Shown: positions 1 through 9,486 of the stretch, in pieces
How the letters are laid out: every line of letters begins with the position of its first letter
Numbering within the stretch: position 1 is the stretch's first letter
NCBI GenBank assembly: GCA_963643225.1
Contig: CAVIIX010000006.1
Coordinates: 1 to 64,000 of the forward strand
Source: UBA1258 sp963643225
GTDB lineage: Bacteria; Bacillota; Clostridia; Lachnospirales; Lachnospiraceae
DNA: 64,000 nt
Direction of reading: 5' to 3'
Made by a program: the position numbers and the translations under genes
Notes under the pieces: model-generated
What the model was told of the DNA's origin: nothing
Seen by the model: the letters and a program-made list of their open reading frames with translations, nothing else
The model's database searches: none

Positions 1-470
1 TGGGTATTCAGAGCGTTGTCATGAGCGGAGACGGAGCCGCTAACGGATATACGATAAGCCCTTTTACGGCGCTTTCGATGCGTGGGGATCATCCAAAGGT
101 AACTGTAATCTTATCGGTTTTGTTTCCGGGAATTTTGTTTTTAAGCCATATAAAGGATTTTTATAAAAGTAAATACTATTTATGGTCCTTAATAATGGCA
201 GCCATCGGATTTTTGGAAGTCTTTTTGTTTTTAGAAACAGGAGAAAGAAGCCTTGATTCTAATTTTATGTGGGGATATTCAATTTCACTTTTCTTTTTAT
301 TTTTAGAATCAATTATTGTTTTAATAATGGATTTTAAAGAAGCTTTTTTAAGGACTGCAATAATTAAAAAGGGTTTTCTTTTGCTTGAAGCCATATTGCT
401 TTTGTGGCATGCATTAAGCGGTGTGTGGTATTTTGGCCTGTTACTTACGGGGGTAACCTATTTTGTCTGA
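1..470 (+). CDS. Integral membrane protein, 3' end only
   Basis: The reading frame is open from the left edge, so the gene begins outside the window; the first internal ATG is at 21. The visible part holds about four or five hydrophobic segments separated by short charged loops (for example HIKDFYKSKYY and DFKEAF). It ends in a TGA that overlaps the TTG start of the next gene, which suggests translational coupling. I do not recognise the family and no catalytic motif is visible. A polytopic inner-membrane location is the only safe statement. Confidence 0.6.
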   Translation, partial: GIQSVVMSGDGAANGYTISPFTALSMRGDHPKVTVILSVLFPGILFLSHIKDFYKSKYYLWSLIMAAIGFLEVFLFLETGERSLDSNFMWGYSISLFFLFLESIIVLIMDFKEAFLRTAIIKKGFLLLEAILLLWHALSGVWYFGLLLTGVTYFV

Positions 471-1146
471 AAAGTGGACCGACAGAACTGAAAAGTTAAT
501 AGGGAGTGAGGCTTTATATGAGCTTTCAAAAAAACACATTGCGGTTTTCGGCCTTGGCGGCGTGGGCGGATATGTGGTTGAAGCCCTTGCAAGAGCGGGT
601 GTTGGGGAATTAACCTTAATTGATAATGATGAGGTTAACATAACCAATATTAACCGTCAGATTATTGCTCTTAATTCAACAATCGGGCTTAGGAAAACTG
701 TTGCTTTTAAGGAAAGATGCCTTGACATTAACCCTGATATAAAAATAAATACCTTTGATACATTTTTTTTACCAAAAAACAGTGATAAAATTAATTTTAG
801 TGCATTTGATTATGTAGCCGACTGTGTTGATACGGTTACTGCCAAGCTTGAAATTATAAAAAAAAGCAGGGAAGCTTGTGTACCAGTGATTTCATCCATG
901 GGGACGGGCAATAAATTAAATGCTTCTAAATTTGAAATATGTGATATTTCAAAGACAAGTGTATGTCCTTTAGCCAAGGTGATGCGAAGGGAATGCAGGG
1001 AGAGAGGCTTTAAAAACGTAAAGGTGCTTTATTCAAAAGAAGAACCGGTTAAATCAGGCGAGCACACTCCTGCAAGCATTTCTTTTGTACCAAGCGTAGC
1101 GGGGCTTTTGATTGCCGGTGAAATTGTAAGAGATTTAGCTTTATAA
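463..1146 (+). CDS. tcdA: tRNA threonylcarbamoyladenosine dehydratase (TcdA/CsdL-like)
   Basis: This is an E1-like (ThiF/MoeB fold) ATP-dependent enzyme expected to cyclise t6A37 of tRNAs to ct6A. The Rossmann nucleotide loop GLGGVGGYVVEALARAG lies near residues 30-46, followed by the acidic DNDEVNITNINRQ region. The SMGTGNKLN segment and the CPLAKVMRRECRERG stretch are typical of TcdA rather than of ThiF or MoeB. At 227 aa it is a little shorter than the E. coli protein (about 270). The TTG start overlaps the previous stop and has a GGGGGT ribosome site upstream. The glycogen synthase gene follows after a short gap. Confidence 0.88.
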   Translation: MSEKWTDRTEKLIGSEALYELSKKHIAVFGLGGVGGYVVEALARAGVGELTLIDNDEVNITNINRQIIALNSTIGLRKTVAFKERCLDINPDIKINTFDTFFLPKNSDKINFSAFDYVADCVDTVTAKLEIIKKSREACVPVISSMGTGNKLNASKFEICDISKTSVCPLAKVMRRECRERGFKNVKVLYSKEEPVKSGEHTPASISFVPSVAGLLIAGEIVRDLAL

Positions 1147-1163
1147 AAAAATTGGAGATTACC

Positions 1164-2612
1164 ATGAAAAAAATTTTGTTTGCAGCAAGTGAAGGTGTAC
1201 CTTTTATTAAGACAGGCGGTCTTGCGGATGTAGTTGGCTCATTACCAAAGTGCATCGATAAGAAATATTTTGATGTGAGAGTTTTTCTTCCGAAGTACGC
1301 CTGCATGAAGGACGCTGTCAAGGCGAAAATGGAATATGTGACTCACTTTTATATGGACTACAACTGGAAAAACGAATATGTGGGAGTGTTAAAGTGCGAG
1401 GAAGAGGGAATCACCTATTATTTTATTGATTCAGAATATTATTTTTCCGGCCTTAAGCCTTACGGTGACAACGCCTTATTTGAAATCGAGAAATATGCTT
1501 ATTTTTCAAAGGCTGTGCTTTCGGCACTTCCTTTAATAGATTTCCGCCCGGATATTATACACTGCCATGACTGGCAGACAGGACTTGTGCCGGTTTATTT
1601 AAAGGAACGCTTTCAGGGTAATGAATTTTATCAGGGCATTAAGAGCATTATGACTATTCATAACCTTAAATTCCAGGGACGCTATGGTGTTAAGGAGGTA
1701 CAGAATATTACAGGTCTTTCAGATTATTTCTTTACCTCCGATAAGCTTGAAGCCTATAAGGACGCTAATTTATTAAAGGGTGGTCTTGTATATGCAGACG
1801 CCATCACTACGGTAAGTGAAACCTACGCAAAGGAAATCATGACGGATTTTTATGGGGAAGGCTTAAACGGATTACTGTGTGCAAGAGCCAATGATTTAAG
1901 AGGTATTGTAAACGGTATCGATTATGAGGAATACAATCCAATGACGGAGGGTGTCTTAAAATACCCCTTTGATGCCATTACCTTTAGAAAAGAAAAGGTT
2001 AAAAACAAGGTGGCTCTGCAGGAAGAATTAGGGCTTGAGGTAAATCCAAAGACTATGATGATTTCAATTATTTCAAGACTTACAGATCAGAAGGGACTTG
2101 ATTTAATTGCCTATATGATGGACGAAATGTGTCAGGATAACCTTCAGCTTGTAATTGTAGGGACAGGTGAAGAACGTTATGAAAACATGTTCCGCCACTT
2201 TGACTGGAAATATCACGGCAAGGTTTCTGCCAATATTTATTATTCGGAAGACCTTGCAAAAAAGGCTTATGCTTCTTCCGATGCATTTTTAATGCCTTCT
2301 CTTTTTGAACCCTGCGGTCTTTCACAGCTTATTGCTTTGCGCTATGGTACACTTCCAATAGTAAGAGAAACCGGTGGCTTGAAGGATACAGTTGAACCCT
2401 ACAATGAATATGAGAGTAAGGGCACAGGCTTTTCCTTTACCAACTATAATGCTCATGAAATGCTTGCCTGCGTCAGAAATGCCGAGCGTATTTATTACGA
2501 TAAGAAGCGGGAATGGAATAAAATTATAGACAGAGCCATGGCCGCCGATTATTCCTGGCATAAGAGCGCACTCAAATATCAGGAAATGTATGACTGGCTG
2601 TGTGAGCGATAA
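1164..2612 (+). CDS. glgA: Glycogen synthase (ADP-glucose, GT5)
   Basis: It transfers glucose from ADP-glucose to the growing alpha-1,4-glucan in the cytoplasm. The N-terminal ADP-glucose motif KTGGLADVVGSLPK is at residues 16-29. The C-terminal GT-B half shows the PSLFEPCGLSQLIALRYG block and the R-ETGGL-DTV loop. Length is 482 aa, normal for GlgA. I place the start at ATG 1164: a TTG further upstream (1152) overlaps the GGAG ribosome site that sits 6-7 nt before this ATG. No other glg genes are adjacent, so it is not in a full glycogen operon here. Confidence 0.95.
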   Translation: MKKILFAASEGVPFIKTGGLADVVGSLPKCIDKKYFDVRVFLPKYACMKDAVKAKMEYVTHFYMDYNWKNEYVGVLKCEEEGITYYFIDSEYYFSGLKPYGDNALFEIEKYAYFSKAVLSALPLIDFRPDIIHCHDWQTGLVPVYLKERFQGNEFYQGIKSIMTIHNLKFQGRYGVKEVQNITGLSDYFFTSDKLEAYKDANLLKGGLVYADAITTVSETYAKEIMTDFYGEGLNGLLCARANDLRGIVNGIDYEEYNPMTEGVLKYPFDAITFRKEKVKNKVALQEELGLEVNPKTMMISIISRLTDQKGLDLIAYMMDEMCQDNLQLVIVGTGEERYENMFRHFDWKYHGKVSANIYYSEDLAKKAYASSDAFLMPSLFEPCGLSQLIALRYGTLPIVRETGGLKDTVEPYNEYESKGTGFSFTNYNAHEMLACVRNAERIYYDKKREWNKIIDRAMAADYSWHKSALKYQEMYDWLCER

Positions 2613-2632
2613 GTTACAAAAGCCAAAGAACA

Positions 2633-2670
2633 CACACTGCCTAAAGGCAGTTGGTTTTCTTTAGCTTTTA
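2633..2670 (-). repeat. Partial B-type repeat, inverted; probable glgA terminator
   Basis: The hairpin CACTGCC-taaa-GGCAG followed by TTTTCTTTAGCTTTT is the reverse complement of the left end of the B repeats at 42962 and 47535. In this orientation the hairpin precedes a T-rich tract, so it can act as the terminator of glgA. Only the outer 38 bp of the element are present. Confidence 0.6.
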
Positions 2671-2697
2671 TAAATGAAGCAAAGAAAAGGGTTAAAC

Positions 2698-3993
2698 ATG
2701 GATATTTACATTACAGGACACAGAAATCCGGATCTTGATTCAGTATGCTCGGCAATGGCATACGGGGCCTTAAAGCAGGAGCTTGATAAAGAAAATAATT
2801 ATATTCCGGTGCGGTGCGGTCATTTGAGCGAAAGCTGTAAGAAGATTTTGGCTTCCTTAAATATTACACCTGCACCCTATATGCCGGATGTTTTTCCAAA
2901 GGTCAGGGATGTAATGCTCACAAGTGAACGTCAGGCAGAGGCAAATTCTCCACTGACGGAAATTGCAAAATATTATAAGGATTCCAATCCTTCTGTAACG
3001 CCTATTTATGAAAACGGGAAATTTACAGGGCTTTTATCCGTTGACGACATTACGGCATGGCTTATGATGCGTCTTTCAATAAATGAGACAAAGCCTATTG
3101 ACAAAATTCCAACAATACGCGAAGTCATGAGGGCTCAGGAACCACCAATTCAGATAAATGACTTATTTGAGGAAGCAAAGGTGGCGCTCTCACTATCAGA
3201 AAAGCGTGGACTTTCCGTATTTGACAAGAATGAATACAAGGGCTTTGTAACGCGAAGATGCTTCTTAAGAGCTCCTAAATATAACGTTATATTAGTGGAC
3301 CATAACGAACCAAAGCAAAGCATAAAAGGTATTGAAACTGCCAATATTTTAGAAATAATCGACCATCACAGACTTGATGCAATTAAAACAAGCCTTCCTA
3401 TTTTTATAGATGCTGAGCCGCTTGGCAGCACCTGTACAATCGTGTACCAGCTTTATTTAAGAAACAAGCTGATCCCTTCAGAAGAAACAGCCAAGCTGTT
3501 GCTTACAGGCATGATGGCAGATACACTTATTTTAAAGAGCCCCACAACAACCTCAATCGACATTGCATCAGCTGAGCAGCTTGCCGAAATATTAGGGGTA
3601 AATGTAAATGAATTCGGCAGTGAAATGTTTAGCAACATGGAAAGCCTTAAAAATGCAGATTCCGAAGCTGCCATTCTTTCAGACTTTAAACGTTACACTG
3701 AAAGAGGCACAAACATTGGTATCGGACAGTGCGAAACTACAACTCTTGATGATATTGAAGAATACAAGGATGCATTTCTTAATGCACTTGAAGATGTGCG
3801 GCAGAAAAACGGCTTAGACTGGGCCGTTGTAATGATTACAAATGTAATGAGTGAAAACAGTATTCTTTTAACAACTAATTACCGCTCTGTTAAAGCTTTA
3901 CCATATTCACTTATTGAACCAGGAGTGCTTGATATGCCCGGTGTTATGAGCCGCAAGAAACAGCTGTTGCCTGAAATGATTTACACACTCTGA
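2698..3993 (+). CDS. ppaC: Family II manganese-dependent inorganic pyrophosphatase with CBS domains
   Basis: It hydrolyses pyrophosphate to phosphate. The DHH-superfamily motifs are clear: GHRNPDLDS at the N-terminus, IIDHHRLDAI in the middle, EPLGSTCTIV after it, and the SRKKQ substrate-binding signature close to the C-terminus (DHHA2 domain). A regulatory CBS pair, roughly residues 65-200, interrupts the DHH domain, with an initial half TPIYENGKFTGLLSVDDI. The 431-aa length fits the CBS-only subtype, without a DRTGG domain; family members are regulated by adenine nucleotides. Start ATG 2698 gives the conserved MDIYITGHRNPD N-terminus behind AGAAAAGGG; an in-frame ATG at 2674 would add eight non-conserved residues. 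Confidence 0.92.
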   Translation: MDIYITGHRNPDLDSVCSAMAYGALKQELDKENNYIPVRCGHLSESCKKILASLNITPAPYMPDVFPKVRDVMLTSERQAEANSPLTEIAKYYKDSNPSVTPIYENGKFTGLLSVDDITAWLMMRLSINETKPIDKIPTIREVMRAQEPPIQINDLFEEAKVALSLSEKRGLSVFDKNEYKGFVTRRCFLRAPKYNVILVDHNEPKQSIKGIETANILEIIDHHRLDAIKTSLPIFIDAEPLGSTCTIVYQLYLRNKLIPSEETAKLLLTGMMADTLILKSPTTTSIDIASAEQLAEILGVNVNEFGSEMFSNMESLKNADSEAAILSDFKRYTERGTNIGIGQCETTTLDDIEEYKDAFLNALEDVRQKNGLDWAVVMITNVMSENSILLTTNYRSVKALPYSLIEPGVLDMPGVMSRKKQLLPEMIYTL

Positions 3994-4000
3994 ATATAAG

Positions 4001-4037
4001 GGTCGTCCGGAATATTACTTCCGGACGACCTTTTTTT
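4001..4037 (+). terminator. Intrinsic terminator after the pyrophosphatase gene
   Basis: A perfect 12-bp stem (GGTCGTCCGGAA / TTCCGGACGACC) with a 6-nt loop is followed by seven T residues. Confidence 0.93.
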
Positions 4038-4157
4038 ACCTATAGGAAATTGCGTTGCAATTCCATATATGTTAAAAATGCACTACGTGCCAATGATGCG
4101 CACTCGCGCGCAAAGAATATGTCGCTAAAGCGACCGCGCTAGACGTAAGCGAAACTC
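4038..4157. repeat. A-type intergenic hairpin repeat, copy A1
   Basis: The element contains successive short palindromes: GGAAATTGC-GTT-GCAATTCC, GCACTACGTGC, GCGCACTCGCGCGC and GTCGCTAAAGCGAC. Its first 85 bp are nearly identical to 16895-16980, and shorter relatives lie at 18211 and 21490. Each copy sits directly downstream of an intrinsic terminator. No open reading frame of note is present. Confidence 0.85.
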
Positions 4158-4161
4158 TTAT

Positions 4162-5898
4162 TTATTTTGAAATTTGTATATCAGATATATCTGAATCGAT
4201 TACCATTGAATAATTAGTGTAATAAACTACAAAGCCGGGTTTGGCTTTGGCGGGCTTTTTTACGTTCTTTTTGATTAAATAGTCGATTTCAACTCTGTCG
4301 GTGCCTCGACCCTTTGAATAAAAGGCAGCAAGTCTGGCGGCCTCTTCAAAGGTAGTGTCAGGAACCTCTTTACCGTTTGTGCGGATGATTACGTGGGAAC
4401 CGGGTATTTTTTTTGCGTGAAACCACCAGTCATTACCGTTTGCAAAATCAAAGGTTAAATAATCGTTTTGCAAATTGTTTTTTCCTACGTATATGTCAAA
4501 GCCGTCGGAGCTTATGTAGTGAAAGGGCTTTGATGTGATTTTTGCTTTTTTTGTACCGGGTTTAAAATGAATATAGCCTGACTCTGTTAATTCTAATTTG
4601 ATTTCAACAAGATCCTCTTCAGAAACAGCAATATCTAAAGAGGTCATGATGGATTCTAAATGCTTTACTTCATCGCTTACTTCTTCAATGATTACAGTTA
4701 AGCTTTCGGCGGTACGTTTAAGCTTTGTATATTTGTCAAAATAGCGCTTGGCGTTTTCTTTTGCCGAAAAATCAGGGTCAAGGGGGATGGTGATGGCTTC
4801 GTTTGTGTAATAATTTAAGGCCTCAAAGGATTTTGCGCCTTCCGGCACGCTGTAGCCGTAGGTATTGATTAATTCGCCGTATATTCTGTATTTTTCTTTT
4901 TTTTCTGTATCCTCTAACTGTTTTCTCTGTAAATCCAGCTTTTTAACATTACGCTCTAAGGCAGTCTGGGTGATTTTTCGCAAATCCGTTGATTTCTGTC
5001 TTATTCTGACTACCTGTGCCTTTTCTTTATAATAGGTAATTAATAATTCAGAAATTGATAAGTAAGAGGCTTTATTTAAATTATCATAAATTGATAAAGG
5101 AAGAGCCGAAAATTCTATAGGGGTTGTGCCTTCATAAATGATTTCTGGATTAAAGGCGCCTGCCTTAAGCTGATTAATTATTTCTTCAAATTCAGAATAA
5201 AGAGAGTCTAAATCAGAATCCGTAAGGGAAGAGGTGGAGGTATCTGCATCAAGGCCTGCTCTATAGGCAATTTCCGTTGCAATTACAGGGGAAATACCAG
5301 TAAAGGAGGAATAGAGAGCCTTTTTAACAGAAAGATGAGCGTCTTTAATTTTTAAAATGAAATTTTCTTTATCTGTATTTAAGGGGTCAAGCTTTTCTAG
5401 GGTAGAGGGGATGAAATAATCTCTTCCCGGCAGCACCTCACGCACCGAACTTATATTATGGGAAATTCGCTTTATTGAATCGATGATTTTGTTTTCATCA
5501 TCCGTAAATATAATATTTGAATGCTTACCCATTATTTCTACATATAAAAATTTATGCCTGACATCACCCATTTCATCAAGGTGTTCCAGTTCAAATTTTA
5601 TGACACGCTCAAGCCCGGGCTGAGTAACGGAAATAATTTTGGCATTTGTTAAATGCTTTCTTAAGAGCATGCAAAAATTGGGTGCTGTAAGTGGCGCCGG
5701 CTTATTTTCATCGATTATATATACAAGCGGAAGAGAAGCATCTGCAGATAATAAAATCCTGAATTGTGAAGAATTTCCTTTAACGGTTAAAATAAGCTCA
5801 TCCGCTTCTGTCTGTGAAATTTTATAAATTCGTGTGTTTTGAGTGGCAAGGGATAATTCCTTTACGATACATGCCACTGTAATGCCGTCAAATGCCAT
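4162..5898 (-). CDS. rqcH: NFACT-family ribosome quality control factor RqcH
   Basis: RqcH binds stalled 50S-peptidyl-tRNA complexes and directs alanine tailing of the nascent chain (bacterial Rqc2/NEMF homologue; also annotated as fibronectin-binding protein FbpA). The N-terminal NFACT-N domain starts MAFDGITVACIVKEL; GLERVIKFELEH carries the acidic-Arg pair of the tRNA-binding region, here Glu-Arg. A long charged coiled coil covers about residues 280-430. The C-terminal NFACT-R domain contains NDWWFHAKKIPGSHVIIR. Length 578 aa is typical. It is convergent with the pyrophosphatase gene and divergent from the GH43 gene. Confidence 0.93.
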   Translation of the reverse strand: MAFDGITVACIVKELSLATQNTRIYKISQTEADELILTVKGNSSQFRILLSADASLPLVYIIDENKPAPLTAPNFCMLLRKHLTNAKIISVTQPGLERVIKFELEHLDEMGDVRHKFLYVEIMGKHSNIIFTDDENKIIDSIKRISHNISSVREVLPGRDYFIPSTLEKLDPLNTDKENFILKIKDAHLSVKKALYSSFTGISPVIATEIAYRAGLDADTSTSSLTDSDLDSLYSEFEEIINQLKAGAFNPEIIYEGTTPIEFSALPLSIYDNLNKASYLSISELLITYYKEKAQVVRIRQKSTDLRKITQTALERNVKKLDLQRKQLEDTEKKEKYRIYGELINTYGYSVPEGAKSFEALNYYTNEAITIPLDPDFSAKENAKRYFDKYTKLKRTAESLTVIIEEVSDEVKHLESIMTSLDIAVSEEDLVEIKLELTESGYIHFKPGTKKAKITSKPFHYISSDGFDIYVGKNNLQNDYLTFDFANGNDWWFHAKKIPGSHVIIRTNGKEVPDTTFEEAARLAAFYSKGRGTDRVEIDYLIKKNVKKPAKAKPGFVVYYTNYSMVIDSDISDIQISK

Positions 5899-6028
5899 AA
5901 AATAAAACCTCGTTTTCTTTCGATTTATAATAGCATATAATGAATTTGTATGGTATTTGATTTAAAAAAAATACATTTGTTTTTGGTAAATTTTAAATTA
6001 TATTGATTTTATCAAGGGAGGTTTTGAT

Positions 6029-7528
6029 ATGAGATATTCTAATCCTGTTATACCTGGCTTTTTCCCTGACCCGAGTATATGTAGGGCAAACGGGAAATAT
6101 TACATGGTAAATTCAACATTCCAGTATTTTCCCGGTGTACCGATCCATGAATCTGAGGATTTGGTAAACTGGAGGCTTATAGGACATGTACTGACCCGTC
6201 CTTCACAGCTTATACTTAAGGATGCGGGCAATTCTGGCGGTATTTTTGCCACAACAATCCGCTTTAACAAGGGAAGATTTTACATGGTCACCACAAATGT
6301 TTCTTTTGGCGGAAACTTTTACGTATGGACTGATGATATTTACGGCGAATGGTCAGACCCTATATGGATTGATCAAGACGGCATCGACCCTTCCTTTTAT
6401 TTTGAAGGCGATACCTGCTATTTTATGACTAACGGTACAGACGATGAAGGCAACGGCGGCATTATCCAGTGCGAAATCGACATTGAGACGGGTAAGATTT
6501 TAACTAAGAAAAAGCGCATCTGGACAGGCTGCGGCGGAAGATACTTAGAGGGACCGCATCTTTATAAATTTAAGGATACCTATTATATTCTTGCGGCTGA
6601 AGGCGGCACTGAATATGGTCACATGGTAATAATGGCTACGGGTAAGACGCCTTACGGACCTTTTACTGCGGTTGAAAACAATCCTGTTTTAACCAATCGC
6701 AATTTAGGAGGCTATGAAATTCAGGGCGTAGGTCATGGAGACATCGTGGAAGATGATAAGGGCAATTTCTGGATGGTGCATTTAGCATACAGACAGTTAG
6801 GACAGTGGATGATGTTCCACACAACCGGCCGTGAAACCTATTTAGTTCCAATGGAGATTGACGGAGACAAAATTAAGGTCGGTGATAACGGCACCACACG
6901 TTTTGAATTTGAAACGGATAAAATAACGGCTGTACAGGAATCACCAGATAAGACCTACACCTTTGAAAATACTCATCTTAATAGGGAATGGATTCATATA
7001 AGAGAGCCAAAGAGTGAAAATTATGAATTTAAAAATAATGCCTATTATTTAAAGGGTACGGATGAAGGAATCTGCAAGGATTTATCCAATCCTACATTTA
7101 TGGGCATGCGCTTAAAGGAAATGAAGGGGGTGCTTGACTTAAATGTCAAGCCAGGCACCGGTCTTGGGGGCGTTACCCTTTATATGGATAACGAACATCA
7201 TTATGACATATGTATTGCAAAGGAAGATGAAAAGCTTCATGTAATGCACAGATGCGTAATCGGGGATGTAAACTACATTAAAAAAGAGGTTTATATTAAG
7301 GGTAGTAAAGAATGCGTTATCAATATTAAATTTGAGCCTGAATATTTTTCTTTTGCAGTAAAGGATAACGGAAAAGAATATGATTTAGGTAGCGCAAGAG
7401 CAAGATATCTTGCTACGGAGGTTACCTGTGGCTTTACAGGCGTAATGGTGGGACTTTTTGCAGAGGATGAAAGCAAAGAGAAAATCCCGGTTGAATTTAA
7501 GAACTTTAAATTTGTTACAAAAAGATAG
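6029..7528 (+). CDS. Glycoside hydrolase family 43 (beta-xylosidase / alpha-arabinofuranosidase)
   Basis: This is an inverting glycosidase likely to release xylose or arabinose from hemicellulose oligosaccharides. No signal peptide is visible, so it should act in the cytoplasm on imported oligomers. The five-bladed propeller begins MRYSNPVIPGFFPDPSI with the catalytic base Asp14; Asp120 in DGIDPSF is the pKa modulator and Glu174 in EGPHLYK the general acid. Residues from about 310 form the beta-sandwich typical of xylosidase C-terminal domains. GGGAGG-type ribosome site precedes ATG 6029. It stands alone between two unrelated genes; no transporter is adjacent, so exact substrate is inference. 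Confidence 0.9.
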   Translation: MRYSNPVIPGFFPDPSICRANGKYYMVNSTFQYFPGVPIHESEDLVNWRLIGHVLTRPSQLILKDAGNSGGIFATTIRFNKGRFYMVTTNVSFGGNFYVWTDDIYGEWSDPIWIDQDGIDPSFYFEGDTCYFMTNGTDDEGNGGIIQCEIDIETGKILTKKKRIWTGCGGRYLEGPHLYKFKDTYYILAAEGGTEYGHMVIMATGKTPYGPFTAVENNPVLTNRNLGGYEIQGVGHGDIVEDDKGNFWMVHLAYRQLGQWMMFHTTGRETYLVPMEIDGDKIKVGDNGTTRFEFETDKITAVQESPDKTYTFENTHLNREWIHIREPKSENYEFKNNAYYLKGTDEGICKDLSNPTFMGMRLKEMKGVLDLNVKPGTGLGGVTLYMDNEHHYDICIAKEDEKLHVMHRCVIGDVNYIKKEVYIKGSKECVINIKFEPEYFSFAVKDNGKEYDLGSARARYLATEVTCGFTGVMVGLFAEDESKEKIPVEFKNFKFVTKR

Positions 7529-7533
7529 TGATG

Positions 7534-7562
7534 AAACCTCGTGCTTTTGTGCGAGGTTTTTT
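7534..7562 (+). terminator. Intrinsic terminator after the GH43 gene
   Basis: AAACCTCG pairs with CGAGGTTT around a 10-nt loop and runs into TTTTTT. Confidence 0.88.
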
Positions 7563-7683
7563 CGCGCTTATGTACGGTGGTTTTCCTTGACTATTTAGAG
7601 AAGATTTCCTATAATTACAAAGGGTATGCAACCAGGCATTGAGATATGAAGCTTGCATACCACAGTAAATTCAGGAGACAAAC

Positions 7684-8562
7684 ATGATAAAGAGTATGAC
7701 CGGATTCGGTCGTGCCGAGTATGCCGATGACAAGCGTAAATTTACGGTTGAGATTAAGTCTGTTAATCATCGTTATCTTGACATGGCTATCAAGATGCCC
7801 AAAAAGCTTAATTTTTTTGAGGCAGCTATTCGTAATGAGCTAAAGAACTCAATCCAGCGTGGTAAGGTAGATGTTTTTATCACCTACGAGGATTACACTG
7901 AAAACAATGTTGGCATTAAGTACAATAAGGACGTTGCTGAAGAATATTTAAAATATTTAAAGCAGATGTCAGAGGAATTTGAACTTGACTGTGATGTAAG
8001 AGTTTCAACTCTTTCAAGATACCCTGAGGTCTTCACAATGGAAGAAATAGACGTTGATGAAGATGAAATCTGGGCAGGCTTACAGAAAGCCATTCAGGGA
8101 GCTGCAGAAAAGTTTGTCGAGGCAAGAATTAAAGAAGGAGAAAACTTAAGAAGCGACCTTATTGAAAAGCTTGACGACATGTTAATGCACGTAGGCTATA
8201 TTAAGGAGAGAGCTCCGGAAATTATTGCTGAATACAAAAAAGGCCTTGAAGAGAGAATTAAAGAGCTTTTAGGGGACACAAAGGTTGATGAAGGAAGACT
8301 TCTCACAGAGGTGACCATATTTGCCGATAAGGTGTGCATCGATGAAGAAATCGTGCGCTTAACAAGCCATATTGAGACCACTAAGAAAACCTTAATTGAA
8401 GGCGGCAGTATCGGCAGAAAGCTTGACTTTATAGCTCAGGAAATGAACAGAGAAGCAAACACCATTCTTTCTAAGGCTAATGACCTTGCTACCAGCGATC
8501 ACGCAATCGAGCTTAAGACAGAAATTGAAAAGGTAAGAGAGCAGATTCAGAATATCGAGTAA
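7684..8562 (+). CDS. yicC: YicC/YloC-family endoribonuclease
   Basis: The protein starts with the family hallmark MIKSMTGFGRAE and ends with the conserved IGRKLDFIAQEMNREANT and LKTEIEKVREQIQN(I/V)E blocks. Family members cleave RNA endonucleolytically; E. coli YicC takes part in small-RNA turnover. At 292 aa it is full length. AGGAGA lies just upstream of ATG 7684. It heads the yicC-gmk-rpoZ run that is widely conserved in Firmicutes, with 11 nt to gmk. Confidence 0.93.
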   Translation: MIKSMTGFGRAEYADDKRKFTVEIKSVNHRYLDMAIKMPKKLNFFEAAIRNELKNSIQRGKVDVFITYEDYTENNVGIKYNKDVAEEYLKYLKQMSEEFELDCDVRVSTLSRYPEVFTMEEIDVDEDEIWAGLQKAIQGAAEKFVEARIKEGENLRSDLIEKLDDMLMHVGYIKERAPEIIAEYKKGLEERIKELLGDTKVDEGRLLTEVTIFADKVCIDEEIVRLTSHIETTKKTLIEGGSIGRKLDFIAQEMNREANTILSKANDLATSDHAIELKTEIEKVREQIQNIE

Positions 8563-8573
8563 GGAAGTTGTTT

Positions 8574-9197
8574 ATGAATGGATTATTGATTGTAATGTCG
8601 GGATTTTCAGGTGCGGGGAAAGGGACTCTTATGAGGAGGCTCCTTAATGACTACGAGGACTATTGTTTCTCAGTGTCCATGACTACACGTGCTCCCAGAG
8701 AAGGCGAGGTTAACGGCAAGGATTATTTCTTTGTCACAAAGCAGGCCTTTGAAAAGACAATAAGCGAAAACGGCCTGGTGGAATATGCAAAATACTGTGA
8801 TAATTATTACGGTACACCTAAGGCCTATGTCGACGAACAGTTAAAGAAGGGTAAAAATGTTATTTTAGACATTGAAGTTCAGGGAGCCTTACAAATTAAG
8901 GAAAAATTTCCGGATGCCCTTATGGTGTTTATTACACCGCCTTCGATTGATGTGCTCATAAAGCGTTTAAGAGCAAGAGGCACTGAAACTGAAGAAGCAA
9001 TTAAGAAGCGTATTAACCAGGCAAAGGAGGAAGCACTTTGCATGGACGAATATGAATATTTAGTAATTAATGACGATCTTGATACTGCAATAAAGCAGCT
9101 TGATTCAATTGTGAAGGCTTCAAAATTCTCAATTAAGAGAAACGAAAAATTTATTGAAGAAATCAGGACAGAGCTTAAAGAGACAAAGGAGAATTAA
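8574..9197 (+). CDS. gmk: Guanylate kinase
   Basis: It phosphorylates GMP to GDP. The P-loop GFSGAGKGTLM is at residues 10-20 and the GMP-binding segment SVSMTTRAPREGEVNGKDYFF follows. Start ATG 8574 is preferred because AAGGAAG at 8561-8567 lies at the right distance; a TTG at 8568 would be too close. Length 207 aa is normal. The rpoZ start codon follows the stop by one nucleotide, so the two are translationally linked. Confidence 0.95.
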   Translation: MNGLLIVMSGFSGAGKGTLMRRLLNDYEDYCFSVSMTTRAPREGEVNGKDYFFVTKQAFEKTISENGLVEYAKYCDNYYGTPKAYVDEQLKKGKNVILDIEVQGALQIKEKFPDALMVFITPPSIDVLIKRLRARGTETEEAIKKRINQAKEEALCMDEYEYLVINDDLDTAIKQLDSIVKASKFSIKRNEKFIEEIRTELKETKEN

Positions 9198-9198
9198 A

Positions 9199-9435
9199 AT
9201 GTTACATCCCTCTTATTCAGATTTAATGAAGGTAGTAAATTCAGACGTTGAGCCCGGTGAAGCAAAGGTTGTTAACTCCCGTTATTCAATCGTTATGGCT
9301 ACAAGCCGCAGAGCACGTCAGATAGTTGCAGGCGATACTCCATATGTAGAGAGTAAGGGAAAGAAGCCCTTAAGCGTAGCAGTTGATGAGCTTAATCAGG
9401 GCATGATAAAGATTATTTCAGACGAAGAAGATTAA
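9199..9435 (+). CDS. rpoZ: RNA polymerase omega subunit
   Basis: This small subunit helps assemble and stabilise beta-prime in RNA polymerase. The sequence shows MLHPSYSDLM, the conserved NSRYSIVMATSRRARQI stretch and KPLSVAVDELNQG. Only the 78-residue product from ATG 9199 is meaningful; it has AAAGGAG upstream inside the gmk 3' end. Confidence 0.94.
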   Translation: MLHPSYSDLMKVVNSDVEPGEAKVVNSRYSIVMATSRRARQIVAGDTPYVESKGKKPLSVAVDELNQGMIKIISDEED

Positions 9436-9486
9436 AGGTAACAGAGAAAGGCGTTAAGCGTTTCCCTACTTTTTAACAGGAACTAT

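Noticed and set aside
4038..4157. CRISPR array
   Set aside because: The repeats are single dispersed hairpin elements, not short direct repeats with regular unique spacers; no cas gene is present.
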